Source: Mycobacterium marinum (lineage in GTDB: Bacteria; Actinomycetota; Actinomycetes; Mycobacteriales; Mycobacteriaceae). From it: DNA of 64,000 nt. Positions 21,401 through 25,025 of this stretch are shown here, piece after piece. Where the stretch lies: contig NZ_CP024190.1 of the NCBI RefSeq assembly GCF_003391395.1, positions 3,782,001 through 3,846,000 of the forward strand, given 5' to 3'. The translations under genes and the position numbers were made by a program. The stretch's first letter is position 1. The number at the start of each line of letters is the position of its first letter. A model generated the notes under the pieces. It did not search any database, was not told the DNA's origin, and saw only the letters and a list, made by a program, of their open reading frames with translations.

Positions 21401-23705
21401 CAGCGACCACGCCATCCTCACCATCCTGGCCATCCTCAAAACCGGGGCCGCCTACCTCCCCATCGACCCCCACCACCCCCCAACGCGTATCGCGTTCATG
21501 CTCACCGACACCACCCCCACCGCAGTACTGACCACCACCGAACTGACCACCCACCTCCCCACCAGCACCGGCACCGGCAGTGGTGTTCCGGTGATCACCC
21601 TCGACACCCTCACCAACCTCGATGACCACCCCACCACCCCACTGCTCCCACCCGACCCCCACGACCTGGCGTATCTGATCTACACCTCCGGCACCACCGG
21701 AACCCCCAAAGGCGTGGCCATCACCCACCACAACATCGCCAGTTGGATCAGCTCCCTGCATCAGCGGGGCATCTACGGGTCGATACCGTCCCGGCAGAGC
21801 TGGTCGCAATGCCACTCCTACGCCTTCGACTACTCCGTCTGGGAAATCTTCGGCGCCCTGCTCGGCGGCGGACGGGTCGTGGTCGTGCCCGAGGACATCA
21901 TCACCTCACCCGAGGACTTCCACGCCCTGCTCGTCACCGAGCAGGTCAGTGTTCTCAGCCAAACCCCCGCCGCACTCCAGAACCTGCCACCAGAAGGACT
22001 GGAAAACACCACCCTCCTCACCGGAGGTGAGCCCTGTCCTGCTGACCTACTAGATCGCTGGGCACCAGGGCGGATCATGCTCAACGCCTACGGCCCCACC
22101 GAAACCACCGTGGCAGCCACCATCACCGCCCCGCTGGTGGCAGGGACCCCGGTGGTGCCGATCGGCGCCCCCGTGCCCGGGGCCGGGGTATTCGTGCTGG
22201 ATGGGTGGCTGCGTCCGGTTCCGCCGGGGACCGTGGGTGAGTTGTATGTCGCCGGTACTGGGGTGGGTGTCGGCTATTGGCGCCGGGGTGGGTTGAGTGC
22301 GGCCCGGTTTGTGGCATGCCCGTTCGGAGCAGCCGGGTCGCGGATGTATCGCACCGGTGACCTGGTGTGTTGGGGCCCTGATGGGCAACTGCAATATCTG
22401 GGCCGCGCCGATGAGCAAGTCAAAATCCGTGGTTACCGCATCGAATGCGGCGAAGTCGCCGCCGCCCTGACCGCACTCGACGGGGTGGATCAGGCGGTGG
22501 TGATCGCCCGCAACGACGCCCCCGGCCAACCCCGCCTGGTCGCCTACTACACCACCACCGGTAACGCGGGGATCGATACGGCGTGGCTGCGTGACCGCCT
22601 AAGTGAAGTCCTGCCGCCGTATATGGTTCCGGCCGCCTTCATCGAGATCGACCAACTACCACTAACGGTCAACGGCAAACTCGACCGCCACGCCCTGCCC
22701 ACCCCCGACTACACCACCAGCGCACAGACCTACCTCGCCCCCCAAGGCCCCACCGAAAAAACCCTGGCCAACCTCTACACCCAAATCCTCGGCGGTAGTG
22801 ACCGGGTCAGCGCCACCGACTCCTTCTTCGAACTCGGCGGAGACTCCCTCTCAGCCATGCGCCTAATCGCCGCCACCAACACCACCCTGCACACCGACCT
22901 CCGCGTCGCCGACATCTTCGACACCCCCACCATCACCACCCTCGCCCACCGAATCGACACCCAAGCCCAACCCGCCACCATCCCCCCCATCCAAACCCTG
23001 CGCACCGGCACCGGCACACCCCTGTTCTGCATCCACGCCACCAGCGGCATCAGCTGGCCCTACCAAACCCTCGCCAACCACCTCACCAACCCCCTCATCG
23101 GCATCAACCAAACCCTCAACGCCGACGAAACCCCACCCCACACCCTCCAAGCCATGGCCCACAACTACGCCACCCGCATCCAAAACACCCACCCCACCGG
23201 CCCCTACCACCTCCTCGGCTGGTCCTTCGGCGGCGTCCTCGCCCACCAAATCGCCATCGAACTACACCACCGCGGCCACACCGACACCCGACTCATCCTG
23301 CTCGACTCACTACCCACCCTCGACACCAACACCAACCCAACAACCACCCCCCGCAACGACCGCCAAACCCTGCAAACACTGCTCGGCCACCACCACACCA
23401 CCATCCCCGACAACCAGCTACATCACCTCACCACCAACCACAACCACAACATCACCCTCTACCAACACCACCAACCCCACACCTACACCGGCCCCACCCT
23501 GCTCATCGCCGCCGAACACACCCCACCCCCCAACCACCCCACCTACGAAAGCACCCACACCAAAGCCGCATACCTCCTCCACGCCTGGCAACCACACCTC
23601 ACCGGCCCCACCACCACCCACTCAACCAACAGCACACACCACCAACTCCTCCACCCCAACATCGTCCCCACCTACACCAACCACCTCAAAAACTTCCTCC
23701 AATGA
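1..23705 (+). CDS. Giant non-ribosomal peptide synthetase, 5'-truncated by window edge: (A-PCP)-(C-A-PCP)x7-TE
   Basis: The reading frame is open from nt 3 to the TGA at 23703-23705 (about 7,900 residues), so the true start lies upstream. It opens in the end of an adenylation domain, then a carrier protein with its phosphopantetheine serine codon at 288. Seven condensation-adenylation-carrier modules of about 3.2 kb follow, with C domains starting near 468, 3714, 6909, 10104, 13332, 16536 and 19788. A C-terminal thioesterase has the GWSFGG nucleophile serine codon at 23223. C domains carry the active HHIAADG motif. A domains carry the TSGTTGTPKG core and the C-terminal lysine in NGKLDR. Carrier serines lie in GGDSLS at 3543, 6738, 9939, 13152, 16365, 19611 and 22845. 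No epimerisation, methylation or reductase domain is visible. By colinearity the enzyme adds at least eight residues and releases the peptide itself by hydrolysis or cyclisation. The modules are near copies of one another and of those in the second NRPS. The product is unknown. Confidence 0.97.
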   Translation, partial: TSGTGLDTTDIRASLSQVLPAYMVPAAFIEIDQLPLTVNGKLDRRALPAPDYTTTEAYLAPQGPVEEVLASLYAQILGGSDRVSAADSFFELGGDSLSAMRLIAAANTTLHAGLRVADVFEAPTITALAHRIATTTTTTTQQAVAALVAGERPPRVPLSFAQSRLWFLEQLQGPSAVYNIPVVLHLHGPLDTEALRAALDDLITRHETLRTRFSTTSEGIGYQDILTPNQAEIFWQVVDARGWTPQHLHTAIDEATNYHFDLAAEIPIRATVLHTADHQHVLVLLIHHIAADGWSLGPLARDLNTAYTARTAGHPPTWVPLPVHYADYTLWHHQLLGDPHDPTSLLATDLAYWQHTLAGLPEHLPLPTDRPYPPIADYRGASHQFSWPPELTTAIHTLAHTHHVSVFMVIHAALTVVLATLADTNDIAIGVPIAARTHPHLDELIGFFVNTLVLRTHTHPADTPTDLLAHIRDRSLTAYQHQHVPFELLVEHLHPTRSRTHHPLIQVMLAFQNHPWTQHDTTGAEMRLGEASISPYPVATHTARMDLVISLTEHPTSPDTAPTLTGTIEYRTDVYDPTTINTLATRLHHTLHAFTTHPDQPLHHLDLLTDTEHTHLRTWGNHPTLTAPTTTPAISIPAAFTSVVAAHPHAPALTFEDHTWTYQQLDAASTQLAHHLTTTHGARAGAVVALLLPRSDHAILAILAVLKTGAAYLPIDPHHPPTRIAFMLTDTTPTAIITTTELAQHLPHTPAVATITLDTLTLDDHPTTPLPPPDPHDLAYLIYTSGTTGTPKGVAITHHNATTLLTQLDLEIPTGGVWSQWHSYAFDVSVCEIFGALLTGGRVVVVPEHVITSPHDLHHLLATEHVSVLSHTPSAFYALQTIDDTTHHNPTQPPLALTAVILAGEAFAPTRAAAWLSQQPHTRLINMYGTTETTVHATLRDITEHDTTNDTSPIGTPLHHLAFAVLDSSLRPVPPGTVGELYVAGTGVGVGYWRRGGLSAARFVACPFGAGGSRMYRTGDLVCWGPDGQLQYVGRADEQVKIRGYRIECGEVAAALAALDGVDQAVVIAHDASGQTRLVAYYTTTGGGGIDTAWLRDRLSEVLPAYMVPAAFMVIDELPLTVNGKLDRRALPAPDYTTSAQAYLAPQGPVEEVLASLYAQILGGSDRVSAADSFFELGGDSLSAMRLIAAANTTLHAGLRVADVFEAPTITALAELVGTTTTTQAVPALIAGERPPRVPLSFAQSRLWFLEQLQGPSAVYNIPVVLHLHGPLDTEALRAALTDLITRHETLRTRFPSIDGTGYQDILTPNQAEIFWQVVDARGWTPQHLHTAIDEATNYHFDLAAEIPIRATVLHTAPHQHVLVLLIHHIAADGWSLGPLARDLDTAYTARTAGHPPTWVPLPVHYADYTLWHHQLLGDPHDPTSLLATDLAYWQHTLAGLPEHLPLPTDRPYPPIADYRGASHQFSWPPELTTAIHTLAHTHHVSVFMVIHAALTVVLATLADTNDIAIGVPIAARTHPHLDELIGFFVNTLVLRTHTHPADTPTDLLAHIRDRSLTAYQHQHVPFELLVEHLQPTRSRTHHPLIQVMLAFQNHPWTQHDTTGAEMRLGEASISPYPVATHTARMDLVISLTEHPTTPNTAPTLTGTIEYRTDVYNPTTINTLATRLHHTLHAFTTHPNQPLHHLDLLTDTEHTQLHTWGNHPTLTAPTTTAAISIPAAFTNIVATHPHAPALTFEDHTWTYHDLDTASTQLAHHLLNYGAGPGAVVALLLPRSDHAILTILAVLKTGAAYLPIDPHHPPTRIAFMLTDTTPTAIITTTELAQHLPDTPAIATITLDTLTLDDHPTTPLPPPSPHDLAYLIYTSGTTGTPKGVAITHHNATTLLTQLDLDIPTGGVWSQWHSYAFDVSVWEIFGALLRGARLVVAPEDVITSPEELHQLLATEQVTVLSHTPSALAQLSPQTLDTATVIVAGEACPPDLAQRWASGRALLNAYGPTETTIYATTSNPLQPDADLVPIGAPVPGAGVFVLDRWLRPVPPGTVGELYVAGTGVGVGYWRRGGLSAARFVACPFGAAGSRMYRTGDLVCWGPDGQLQYVGRADEQVKIRGYRIECGEVTAALTTLDPIDQAVVIARNDAPGQPRLVAYYTTTSGTGLDTTDIRASLSQVLPAYMVPAAFMVIDELPLTVNGKLDRRALPAPDYTTSAQAYVAPQGPVEEVLASLYAQILGGSDRVSAADSFFDLGGDSLSAMRLIAAANTTLHAGLRVADVFEAPTITALAELVGTTTTTQAVPALIAGERPALVPLSFAQSRLWFLEQLQGPSAVYNIPVVLHLHGPLDTEALRAALDDLITRHETLRTRFSTTSEGIGYQDILTPEQADMSWQVVDAQGWTPQHLHTAIDEATNYHFDLAAEIPIRATVLHTAPHQHVLVLLIHHIAADGWSLGPLARDLDTAYTARTAGHPPAWVPLPVHYADYTLWHHQLLGDPHDPASLLATDLAYWQHTLAGLPEHLPLPTDRPYPPIADYRGASHQFSWPPELTTAIHTLAHTHHVSVFMVIHAALTVVLATLADTNDVAIGVPIAARTHPHLDELIGFFVNTLVLRTHTHPADTPTDLLAHIREDSLTAYQHQHVPFELLVEHLHPTRSRTHHPLIQVMLAFQNHPWTQHDTTGAEMRLGEASISPYPVATHTARMDLVISLTEHPTTPNTAPALTGTIEYRTDVYDPTTINTLATRLHHTLHAFTTHPDQPLHHLDLLTDTEHTHLRTWGNHPTLTAPTTTPAISIPAAFTAQVAAHPHAPALTFEDHTWTYQQLDTASTQLAHHLLNYGAGPGAVVALLLPRSDHAILTILAILKTGAAYLPIDPHHPPTRIAFMLTDTTPTAIITTTELTTHLPTSSGVPVITLDTLTLDDHPTTPLLPPDPHDLAYLIYTSGTTGTPKGVAITHHNVTTLLTDLQLDIAIDGVWSQWHSYSFDVAVLEVFGALLHGGRLVVVPEQVVHSPPDLHQLLIDEHVSVLNHTPSGLGALSPQGLDEVSAVILIGEACPAELVDQWAPGRTLINAYGPTEATIYLTAAPPLHAGATVVPIGAPVPGAGVFVLDGWLRPVPPGTVGELYVAGAGVGVGYWRRGGLSAARFVACPFGAAGSRMYRTGDLVCWGPDGQLQYLGRADEQVKIRGYRIECGEVAAALAALDGVDQAVVIAHDDAPGQPRLVAYYTTTGNAGIDTAWLRDRLSEVLPAYMVPAAFMVIDELPLTVNGKLDRRALPAPDYTTSAQAYVAPQGPVEETLASLYAQILGRSDRVSAADSFFELGGDSLSAMRLIAAANTTLHTGLRVADVFEAPTITALAERVGADPVAQLPLIAGPRPPRVPLSFAQSRLWFLEQLQGPSAVYNIPVVLHLHGPLDTEALRAALDDLITRHETLRTRFSTTSEGIGYQDILTPEQADMSWQVVDAQGWTPQHLHTAIDEATNYHFDLAAEIPIRATVLHTADHQHVLVLLIHHIAADGWSLGPLARDLNTAYTARTAGHPPAWVPLPVHYADYTLWHHQLLGDPHDPASLLATDLAYWQHTLAGLPEHLPLPTDRPYPPIADYRGASHQFSWPPELTTAIHTLAHTHHVSVFMVIHAALTVVLATLADTNDVAIGVPIAARTHPHLDELIGFFVNTLVLRTHTHPADTPTDLLAHIREDSLTAFEHQHVPFELLVEHLQPTRSRTHHPLIQVMLAFQNHPWTQHDTPLALGEARISPYPVATHTARMDLVISLTEHPTTPDTAPALTGTIEYRTDVYNPTTINTLATRLHHTLHAFTTHPDQPLHHLDLLTDTEHTQLRTWGNHPTLTAPTTTPAISIPAAFTNVVATHPHAPALTFEDHTWTYHDLDTASTQLAHHLLNYGAGPGAVVALLLPRSDHAILTILAILKTGAAYLPIDPHHPPTRIAFMLTDTTPTAVLTTTELTTHLPTSTGTGSGVPVITLDTLTNLDDHPTTPLLPPDPHDLAYLIYTSGTTGTPKGVAITHHNIASWISSLHQRGIYGSGAPQHSWSQCHSYAFDYSVWEIFGALLGGGRVVVVPEDIITSPEDFHALLVTEQVSVLSQTPAALQNLPPEGLENTTLLTGGEPCPADLLDRWAPGRIMLNAYGPTETTVAATITAPLVAGTPVVPIGAPVPGAGVFVLDGWLRPVPPGTVGELYVAGTGVGVGYWRRGGLSAARFVACPFGAGGSRMYRTGDLVCWGPDGQLQYVGRADEQVKIRGYRIECGEVAAALTTLDPIDQAVVIARDDAPGQPRLVAYYTTTGNAGIDTAWLRDRLSEVLPAYMVPAAFMVIDELPLTVNGKLDRRALPAPDYTTSAQAYVAPQGPVEEVLASLYAQILGGSDRVSAADSFFELGGDSLSAMRLIAAANTTLHAGLRVADVFEAPTITALAHRIATTTTTTTQQAVAALVAGERPPRVPLSFAQSRLWFLEQLQGPSAVYNIPVVLHLHGPLDTEALRAALDDLITRHETLRTRFSTTSEGIGYQDILTPNQAEIFWQVVDARGWTPQHLHTAIDEATNYHFDLAAEIPIRATVLHTAPHQHVLVLLIHHIAADGWSLGPLARDLDTAYTARTAGHPPAWVPLPVHYADYTLWHHQLLGDPHDPTSLLATDLAYWQHTLAGLPEHLPLPTDRPYPPIADYRGASHQFSWPPELTTAIHTLAHTHHVSVFMVIHAALTVVLATLADTNDIAIGVPIAARTHPHLDELIGFFVNTLVLRTHTHPADTPTDLLAHIRDRSLTAFEHQHVPFELLVEHLHPTRSRTHHPLIQVMLAFQNHPWTQHDTTGAEMRLGEASISPYPVATHTARMDLVISLTEHPTTPNTAPTLTGTIEYRTDVYDPTTINTLATRLHHTLHAFTTHPDQPLHHLDLLTDTEHTQLRTWGNHPTLTAPVTTPAISIPAAFTNIVATHPHAPALTFEDHTWTYHDLDTASTQLAHHLTTTYGARAGAVVALLLPRSDHAILTILAILKTGAAYLPIDPHHPHARIAFMLTDTTPTAIITTTELTTHLPTSSGVPVITLDTLTLDDHPTTPLLPPDPHDLAYLIYTSGTTGTPKGVAITHHNVTTLLTDLQLDIAIDGVWSQWHSYSFDVAVLEVFGALLHGGRLVVVPEQVVHSPPDLHQLLIDEHVSVLNHTPSGLGALSPQGLDEVSAVILIGEACPAELVDQWAPGRTLINAYGPTEATIYLTAAPPLHAGATVVPIGAPVPGAGVFVLDGWLRPVPPGTVGELYVAGAGVGVGYWRRGGLSAARFVACPFGAAGSRMYRTGDLVCWGPDGQLQYLGRADEQVKIRGYRIECGEVTAALAALDGVDQAVVIAHDDAPGQTRLVAYYTTTGNAGIDTAWLRDRLSEVLPAYMVPAAFMVIDELPLTVNGKLDRRALPAPDYTTSAQAYVAPQGPVEETLASLYAQILGRSDRVSAADSFFELGGDSLSAMRLIAAANTTLHTGLRVADVFEAPTITALAELVGTTTTTQAVPALVAGERPPRVPLSFAQSRLWFLEQLQGPSAVYNIPVVLHLHGPLDTEALRAALTDLITRHETLRTRFSTTSEGIGYQDILTPNQAEIFWQVVDARGWTPQHLHTAIDEATNYHFDLAAEIPIRATVLHTAPHQHVLVLLIHHIAADGWSLGPLARDLNTAYTARTAGHPPAWVPLPVHYADYTLWHHQLLGDPHDPTSLLATDLAYWQHTLAGLPEHLPLPTDRPYPPIADYRGASHQFSWPPELTTAIHTLAHTHHVSVFMVIHAALTVVLATLADTNDIAIGVPIAARTHPHLDELIGFFVNTLVLRTHTHPADTPTDLLAHIREDSLTAYQHQHVPFELLVEHLNPTRSRTHHPLIQVMLAFQNHPWTQHDTTGAEMRLGEASISPYPVATHTARMDLVISLTEHPTSPDTAPTLTGAIEYRTDVYDPTTINTLATRLHHTLHAFTTHPDQPLHHLDLLTDTEHTQLHTWGNHPTLTAPTTTAAISIPAAFTAQVAAHPHAPALTFEDHTWTYQQLDAASTQLAHHLLNYGAGPGAVVALLLPRSDHAILTILAILKTGAAYLPIDPHHPPTRIAFMLTDTTPTAIITTTELTTHLPHTPAIATITLDTLTLDDHPTTPLLPPDPHDLAYLIYTSGTTGTPKGVAITHHNATTLLTQLDLDIPTDAVWSQWHSYAFDVSVCEIFGALLGGGRVVVVPEHVITSPHDLHHLLATEHVTVLSHTPSAFYALQTIDDTTHHNPTQPPLALTTVILAGEAFAPTRAHTWLSHHPHTRLINMYGTTETTVHATLRDITEHDTTNDTSPIGTPLHHLAFAVLDSSLRPVPPGTVGELYVAGAGVGVGYWRRGGLSAARFVACPFGAAGSRMYRTGDLVCWGPDGQLQYVGRADEQVKIRGYRIECGEVAAALAALDGVQQAVVIARDDAPGQPRLVAYYTTTSGTGLDTTDIRASLSQVLPAYMVPAAFMVIDELPLTVNGKLDRRALPAPDYTTSAQAYVAPQGPVEEVLASLYAQILGGSDRVSAADSFFDLGGDSLSAMRLIAAANTTLNTSLRVADVFEAPTITGLAELVGTTTTTTQQAVPALIAGERPPRVPLSFAQSRLWFLEQLQGPSAVYNIPVVLHLHGPLDTEALRAALTDLITRHETLRTRFSTTSEGIGYQDILTPNQAEIFWQVVDAQGWTPQHLHTAIDEATNYHFDLAAEIPIRATVLHTAPHQHVLVLLIHHIAADGWSLGPLARDLNTAYTARTAGHPPAWVPLPVHYADYTLWHHQLLGDPHDPTSLLATDLAYWQHTLAGLPEHLPLPTDRPYPPIADYRGASHQFSWPPELTTAIHTLAHTHHVSVFMVIHAALTVVLATLADTNDIAIGVPIAARTHPHLDELIGFFVNTLVLRTHTHPADTPTDLLAHIRDHSLTAYQHQHVPFELLVEHLQPTRSRTHHPLIQVMLAFQNHPWTQHDTTGAEMRLGEASISPYPVATHTARMDLVISLREHATSPDTAPTLTGAIEYRTDVYDPTTINTLATRLHHTLHAFTTHPDQPLHHLDLLTDTEHTQLHTWGNHPTLTAPTTTAAISIPAAFTAQVAAHPHAPALTFEDHTWTYQQLDAASTQLAHHLLNYGAGPGAVVALLLPRSDHAILTILAILKTGAAYLPIDPHHPPTRIAFMLTDTTPTAVLTTTELTTHLPTSTGTGSGVPVITLDTLTNLDDHPTTPLLPPDPHDLAYLIYTSGTTGTPKGVAITHHNIASWISSLHQRGIYGSIPSRQSWSQCHSYAFDYSVWEIFGALLGGGRVVVVPEDIITSPEDFHALLVTEQVSVLSQTPAALQNLPPEGLENTTLLTGGEPCPADLLDRWAPGRIMLNAYGPTETTVAATITAPLVAGTPVVPIGAPVPGAGVFVLDGWLRPVPPGTVGELYVAGTGVGVGYWRRGGLSAARFVACPFGAAGSRMYRTGDLVCWGPDGQLQYLGRADEQVKIRGYRIECGEVAAALTALDGVDQAVVIARNDAPGQPRLVAYYTTTGNAGIDTAWLRDRLSEVLPPYMVPAAFIEIDQLPLTVNGKLDRHALPTPDYTTSAQTYLAPQGPTEKTLANLYTQILGGSDRVSATDSFFELGGDSLSAMRLIAATNTTLHTDLRVADIFDTPTITTLAHRIDTQAQPATIPPIQTLRTGTGTPLFCIHATSGISWPYQTLANHLTNPLIGINQTLNADETPPHTLQAMAHNYATRIQNTHPTGPYHLLGWSFGGVLAHQIAIELHHRGHTDTRLILLDSLPTLDTNTNPTTTPRNDRQTLQTLLGHHHTTIPDNQLHHLTTNHNHNITLYQHHQPHTYTGPTLLIAAEHTPPPNHPTYESTHTKAAYLLHAWQPHLTGPTTTHSTNSTHHQLLHPNIVPTYTNHLKNFLQ
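468..3713 (+). other. NRPS1 module 1: C-A(alpha)-PCP
   Basis: The C domain spans about 468-1860 and the A domain about 1945-3400; the carrier Ser codon is 3543. Pocket residues aligned by eye to GrsA positions are D235 V236 C239 S278 I299 A301 M322 V330 H331 K517. The A domain has a longer stretch before LAGEAF and the INMYGTTET-type core. M-V-H at the last three variable positions recalls threonine-activating domains (D-F-W-N-I-G-M-V-H-K), so Thr or a similar residue is only a tentative guess. Confidence 0.85.
3714..6908 (+). other. NRPS1 module 2: C-A(beta)-PCP
   Basis: The carrier Ser codon is 6738. Pocket read by eye: D V W S I A A I Y K. I recognise no established specificity. The pocket differs from all other modules in the window; the nearest is module 5 of the second NRPS. 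Confidence 0.85.
6909..10103 (+). other. NRPS1 module 3: C-A(gamma)-PCP
   Basis: The carrier Ser codon is 9939. Pocket read by eye: D V L N I I A I Y K, with the unusual core ILIGEAC and PTEATIY in place of PTETTIY. No specificity is assigned. The A domain is a nucleotide-level duplicate of the one in module 5. Confidence 0.85.
8607..9551 (+). repeat. Direct repeat copy 1 of about 945 bp (gamma A domain, module 3)
   Basis: Line-by-line reading finds no mismatch with 15033-15977, at an offset of 6426 bp. The first flanking difference on the right is G at 9552 versus A at 15978. Confidence 0.8.
10104..13331 (+). other. NRPS1 module 4: C-A(delta)-PCP
   Basis: The carrier Ser codon is 13152. 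Pocket read by eye: D Y W S L G A V A K. The segment before the pocket is distinctive (begins NIASWISSLHQRGIYG). The same A type recurs in module 7 and in modules 1 and 4 of the second NRPS. No specificity is assigned. Confidence 0.85.
13332..16535 (+). other. NRPS1 module 5: C-A(gamma)-PCP
   Basis: The carrier Ser codon is 16365. The pocket is identical to module 3 (D V L N I I A I Y K). About 945 bp of the A domain match module 3 base for base by eye, so the same residue is expected at both positions. Confidence 0.85.
15033..15977 (+). repeat. Direct repeat copy 2 of about 945 bp (gamma A domain, module 5)
   Basis: Partner of 8607-9551. Left of the repeat the copies diverge within a few bases (CCCACGC in place of CCCCACG next to the GTATCGCG motif). 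Confidence 0.8.
16536..19787 (+). other. NRPS1 module 6: C-A(alpha)-PCP
   Basis: The carrier Ser codon is 19611. The pocket is the same as in module 1 (D V C S I A M V H K), with minor flanking substitutions such as RAHTWLSHHPH in place of RAAAWLSQQPH. It presumably loads the same residue as module 1. Confidence 0.85.
19788..22979 (+). other. NRPS1 module 7 (terminal): C-A(delta)-PCP
   Basis: The carrier Ser codon is 22845. The pocket is the same as in module 4 (D Y W S L G A V A K). The A-domain tail and carrier belong to a terminal subtype (RHALPTPDY, TEKTLANLYTQILG), shared with the last module of the second NRPS. A short internal-type patch (GSDRV) interrupts it. Confidence 0.85.
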
Positions 23706-23723
23706 CACACACCAATCACCCAA
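22627..23723 (+). repeat. Long direct repeat copy 1: terminal PCP-TE plus 18 bp past the stop codon
   Basis: Nearly identical to 42400-43493. I see a patch difference near 22790-22808 and single differences at 23354 and 23423. Identity stops abruptly 18 bases after the stop codon, marking a duplication or conversion boundary. Confidence 0.85.
22980..23705 (+). other. NRPS1 thioesterase domain
   Basis: This is an alpha/beta-hydrolase type I thioesterase with the nucleophile elbow GWSFGG (Ser codon 23223) and a following LLDSLP that could supply the acidic residue. It is about 240 residues, normal for the family. The sequence is extremely A/C-rich (19 G in the 300 bases 23401-23700), giving a Thr/His/Asn/Pro-rich protein. 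Confidence 0.9.
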
Positions 23724-24187
23724 AACGGCCCAACACAACACGCCCCACCGTTTGGGTTTCAGATCCCGTAACTAACTGATGCCCGGCACGAAAGACTCAC
23801 TGTGATGCCAGGTTGTATCCGGCCGAATTCCTCACCCACACAATCGCGCTCGTACACCGGTGACCCCACAAAGACAGACCCCCGACCATCTCGGCACAGA
23901 CCCAGTCGCCCTCTCGAAGTAGATCAAGCAAGACGACGTCGATCGCGGCATGCGCCCCGGTGTCCCGGCAAACGAATCAACACAGTTGCAGGGGGCGAGG
24001 CGAGGAATCAACGCGTTCGAGTCCGAGACGGCCATCGTGCGCCGAGCCTCCACCTTCCTGGGTGAGGACAAACCCCGCCCAATCGGCGCTACCGGTCACC
24101 GACCCATTAGTGGACGCCGGGGCCCCGGTACGCCGCTGCCGGAACTTTCTTGGCATCAGCCGACCGAACTACCACAAACGAGACTGG
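23706..24187 (+). other. Intergenic stretch, no gene recognised
   Basis: The only short frames here resemble no known family. The first 18 bases are shared with the region after the second NRPS. No clear terminator hairpin was found. Confidence 0.5.
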
Positions 24188-24249
24188 CCCGGTTTGGTTG
24201 ACTCCTAACATTTGATGGATTCGCCCTTGCTGGACGGATCAATCTCGTC

Positions 24250-24474
24250 CCGAAACCGTTTCCCACCGAGTTCCGAGCCGAAGTCATCGCGGGGCGAGGC
24301 CCGCTGCACCAGATCTCGAAGGACTTGGGCTTCTTAGAAGCCCGCCTGCATCGCTGGCTCAAAATCGCCGACCGCCAGGACTGTGGAGGCCCGCCCGACT
24401 CACCAACCGCTGCCGAGGATGTAGCGGCCCAGCTACGCGAGGCACACAAGCGGATCAAATCCTCGGAATGGATG
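24250..24474 (+). pseudogene. IS3-family transposase OrfA fragment
   Basis: The frame at 24250-24474 reads PKPFPTEFRAEVIA, then ISKDLG and LHRWLKIADRQD. This is the typical N-terminal helix-turn-helix of actinobacterial IS3 OrfA proteins. The leucine-zipper part that normally follows is replaced by unrelated sequence after KRIKSSE. No start codon with a ribosome site is apparent. Confidence 0.7.
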
Positions 24475-24660
24475 TCACGAGCGGCGTTGATCGGGCGGGC
24501 ATCATCCTAATCACTTTGAAGCACAGGCGCTTTGCACCTTTTGCGGAGCGCTCAGGTGGAGAATTGCAGGACTCGGCGGGTCACTGTGACGGGCACGCCT
24601 TCATCAGGGAGGCAGAGGACCAGCGGGTACATCATTTTGGGTTGGCGTCCCGGGACAGGT

Positions 24661-24993
24661 CCGCGTTCACCTGCCGCGACGATCGCCCACACCGACAGGG
24701 GCAGCCACTTTCGACCGCGAAAGTTCGTCCATGCACTGCCACACAACGGCTTACATGGATCGATGGGACACGCCGGTCCATGGTGGGACAACGCCGCAAT
24801 GGAGCGGTCCTCCGCCCTTCTGCAAAGCAACGTGCTCGACCGGCGACGCTGGCACACCCGAGCCCAACACCGCCTGGTGATCGTGACCTCGATCGAGCGC
24901 ACCTACCACCGACACCGCCACCAAAGCGCACTCGGCAGACTCACCCTGGTACAGCTCGAACTTCTCCACGCACCAGCCGCAACCGCGTCCTGA
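24661..24993 (+). pseudogene. IS3-family transposase OrfB C-terminal fragment (DDE integrase core)
   Basis: The frame starting upstream at 24532 gives HTDRGSHFRPRKF (second catalytic Asp region), then DNAAMERSSALLQ (catalytic Glu region), and ends in RTYHRHRHQSALGRLT. This is a standard rve-type IS3 OrfB end. The part with the first catalytic Asp is missing. Confidence 0.75.
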
Positions 24994-25025
24994 AATTCAT
25001 ACCCCGCGAGTCAACTGAACTCGGG

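Larger units (their letters stand above)
24188..25025 (+). mobile_element. Degenerate, internally deleted IS3-family insertion sequence
   Basis: Fragments of both IS3 reading frames lie in order. An OrfA-like helix-turn-helix segment is at about 24250-24474 and an OrfB C-terminal catalytic segment at about 24661-24993. Imperfect terminal inverted repeats bracket them: left 24188-24204 and right 25008-25025, sharing CCCG and GTTGACTC. At about 838 bp it is shorter than the usual 1.2-1.3 kb. The missing part covers the end of OrfA and the N-terminal half of OrfB. No target-site duplication is obvious. It should be immobile by itself. Confidence 0.75.
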
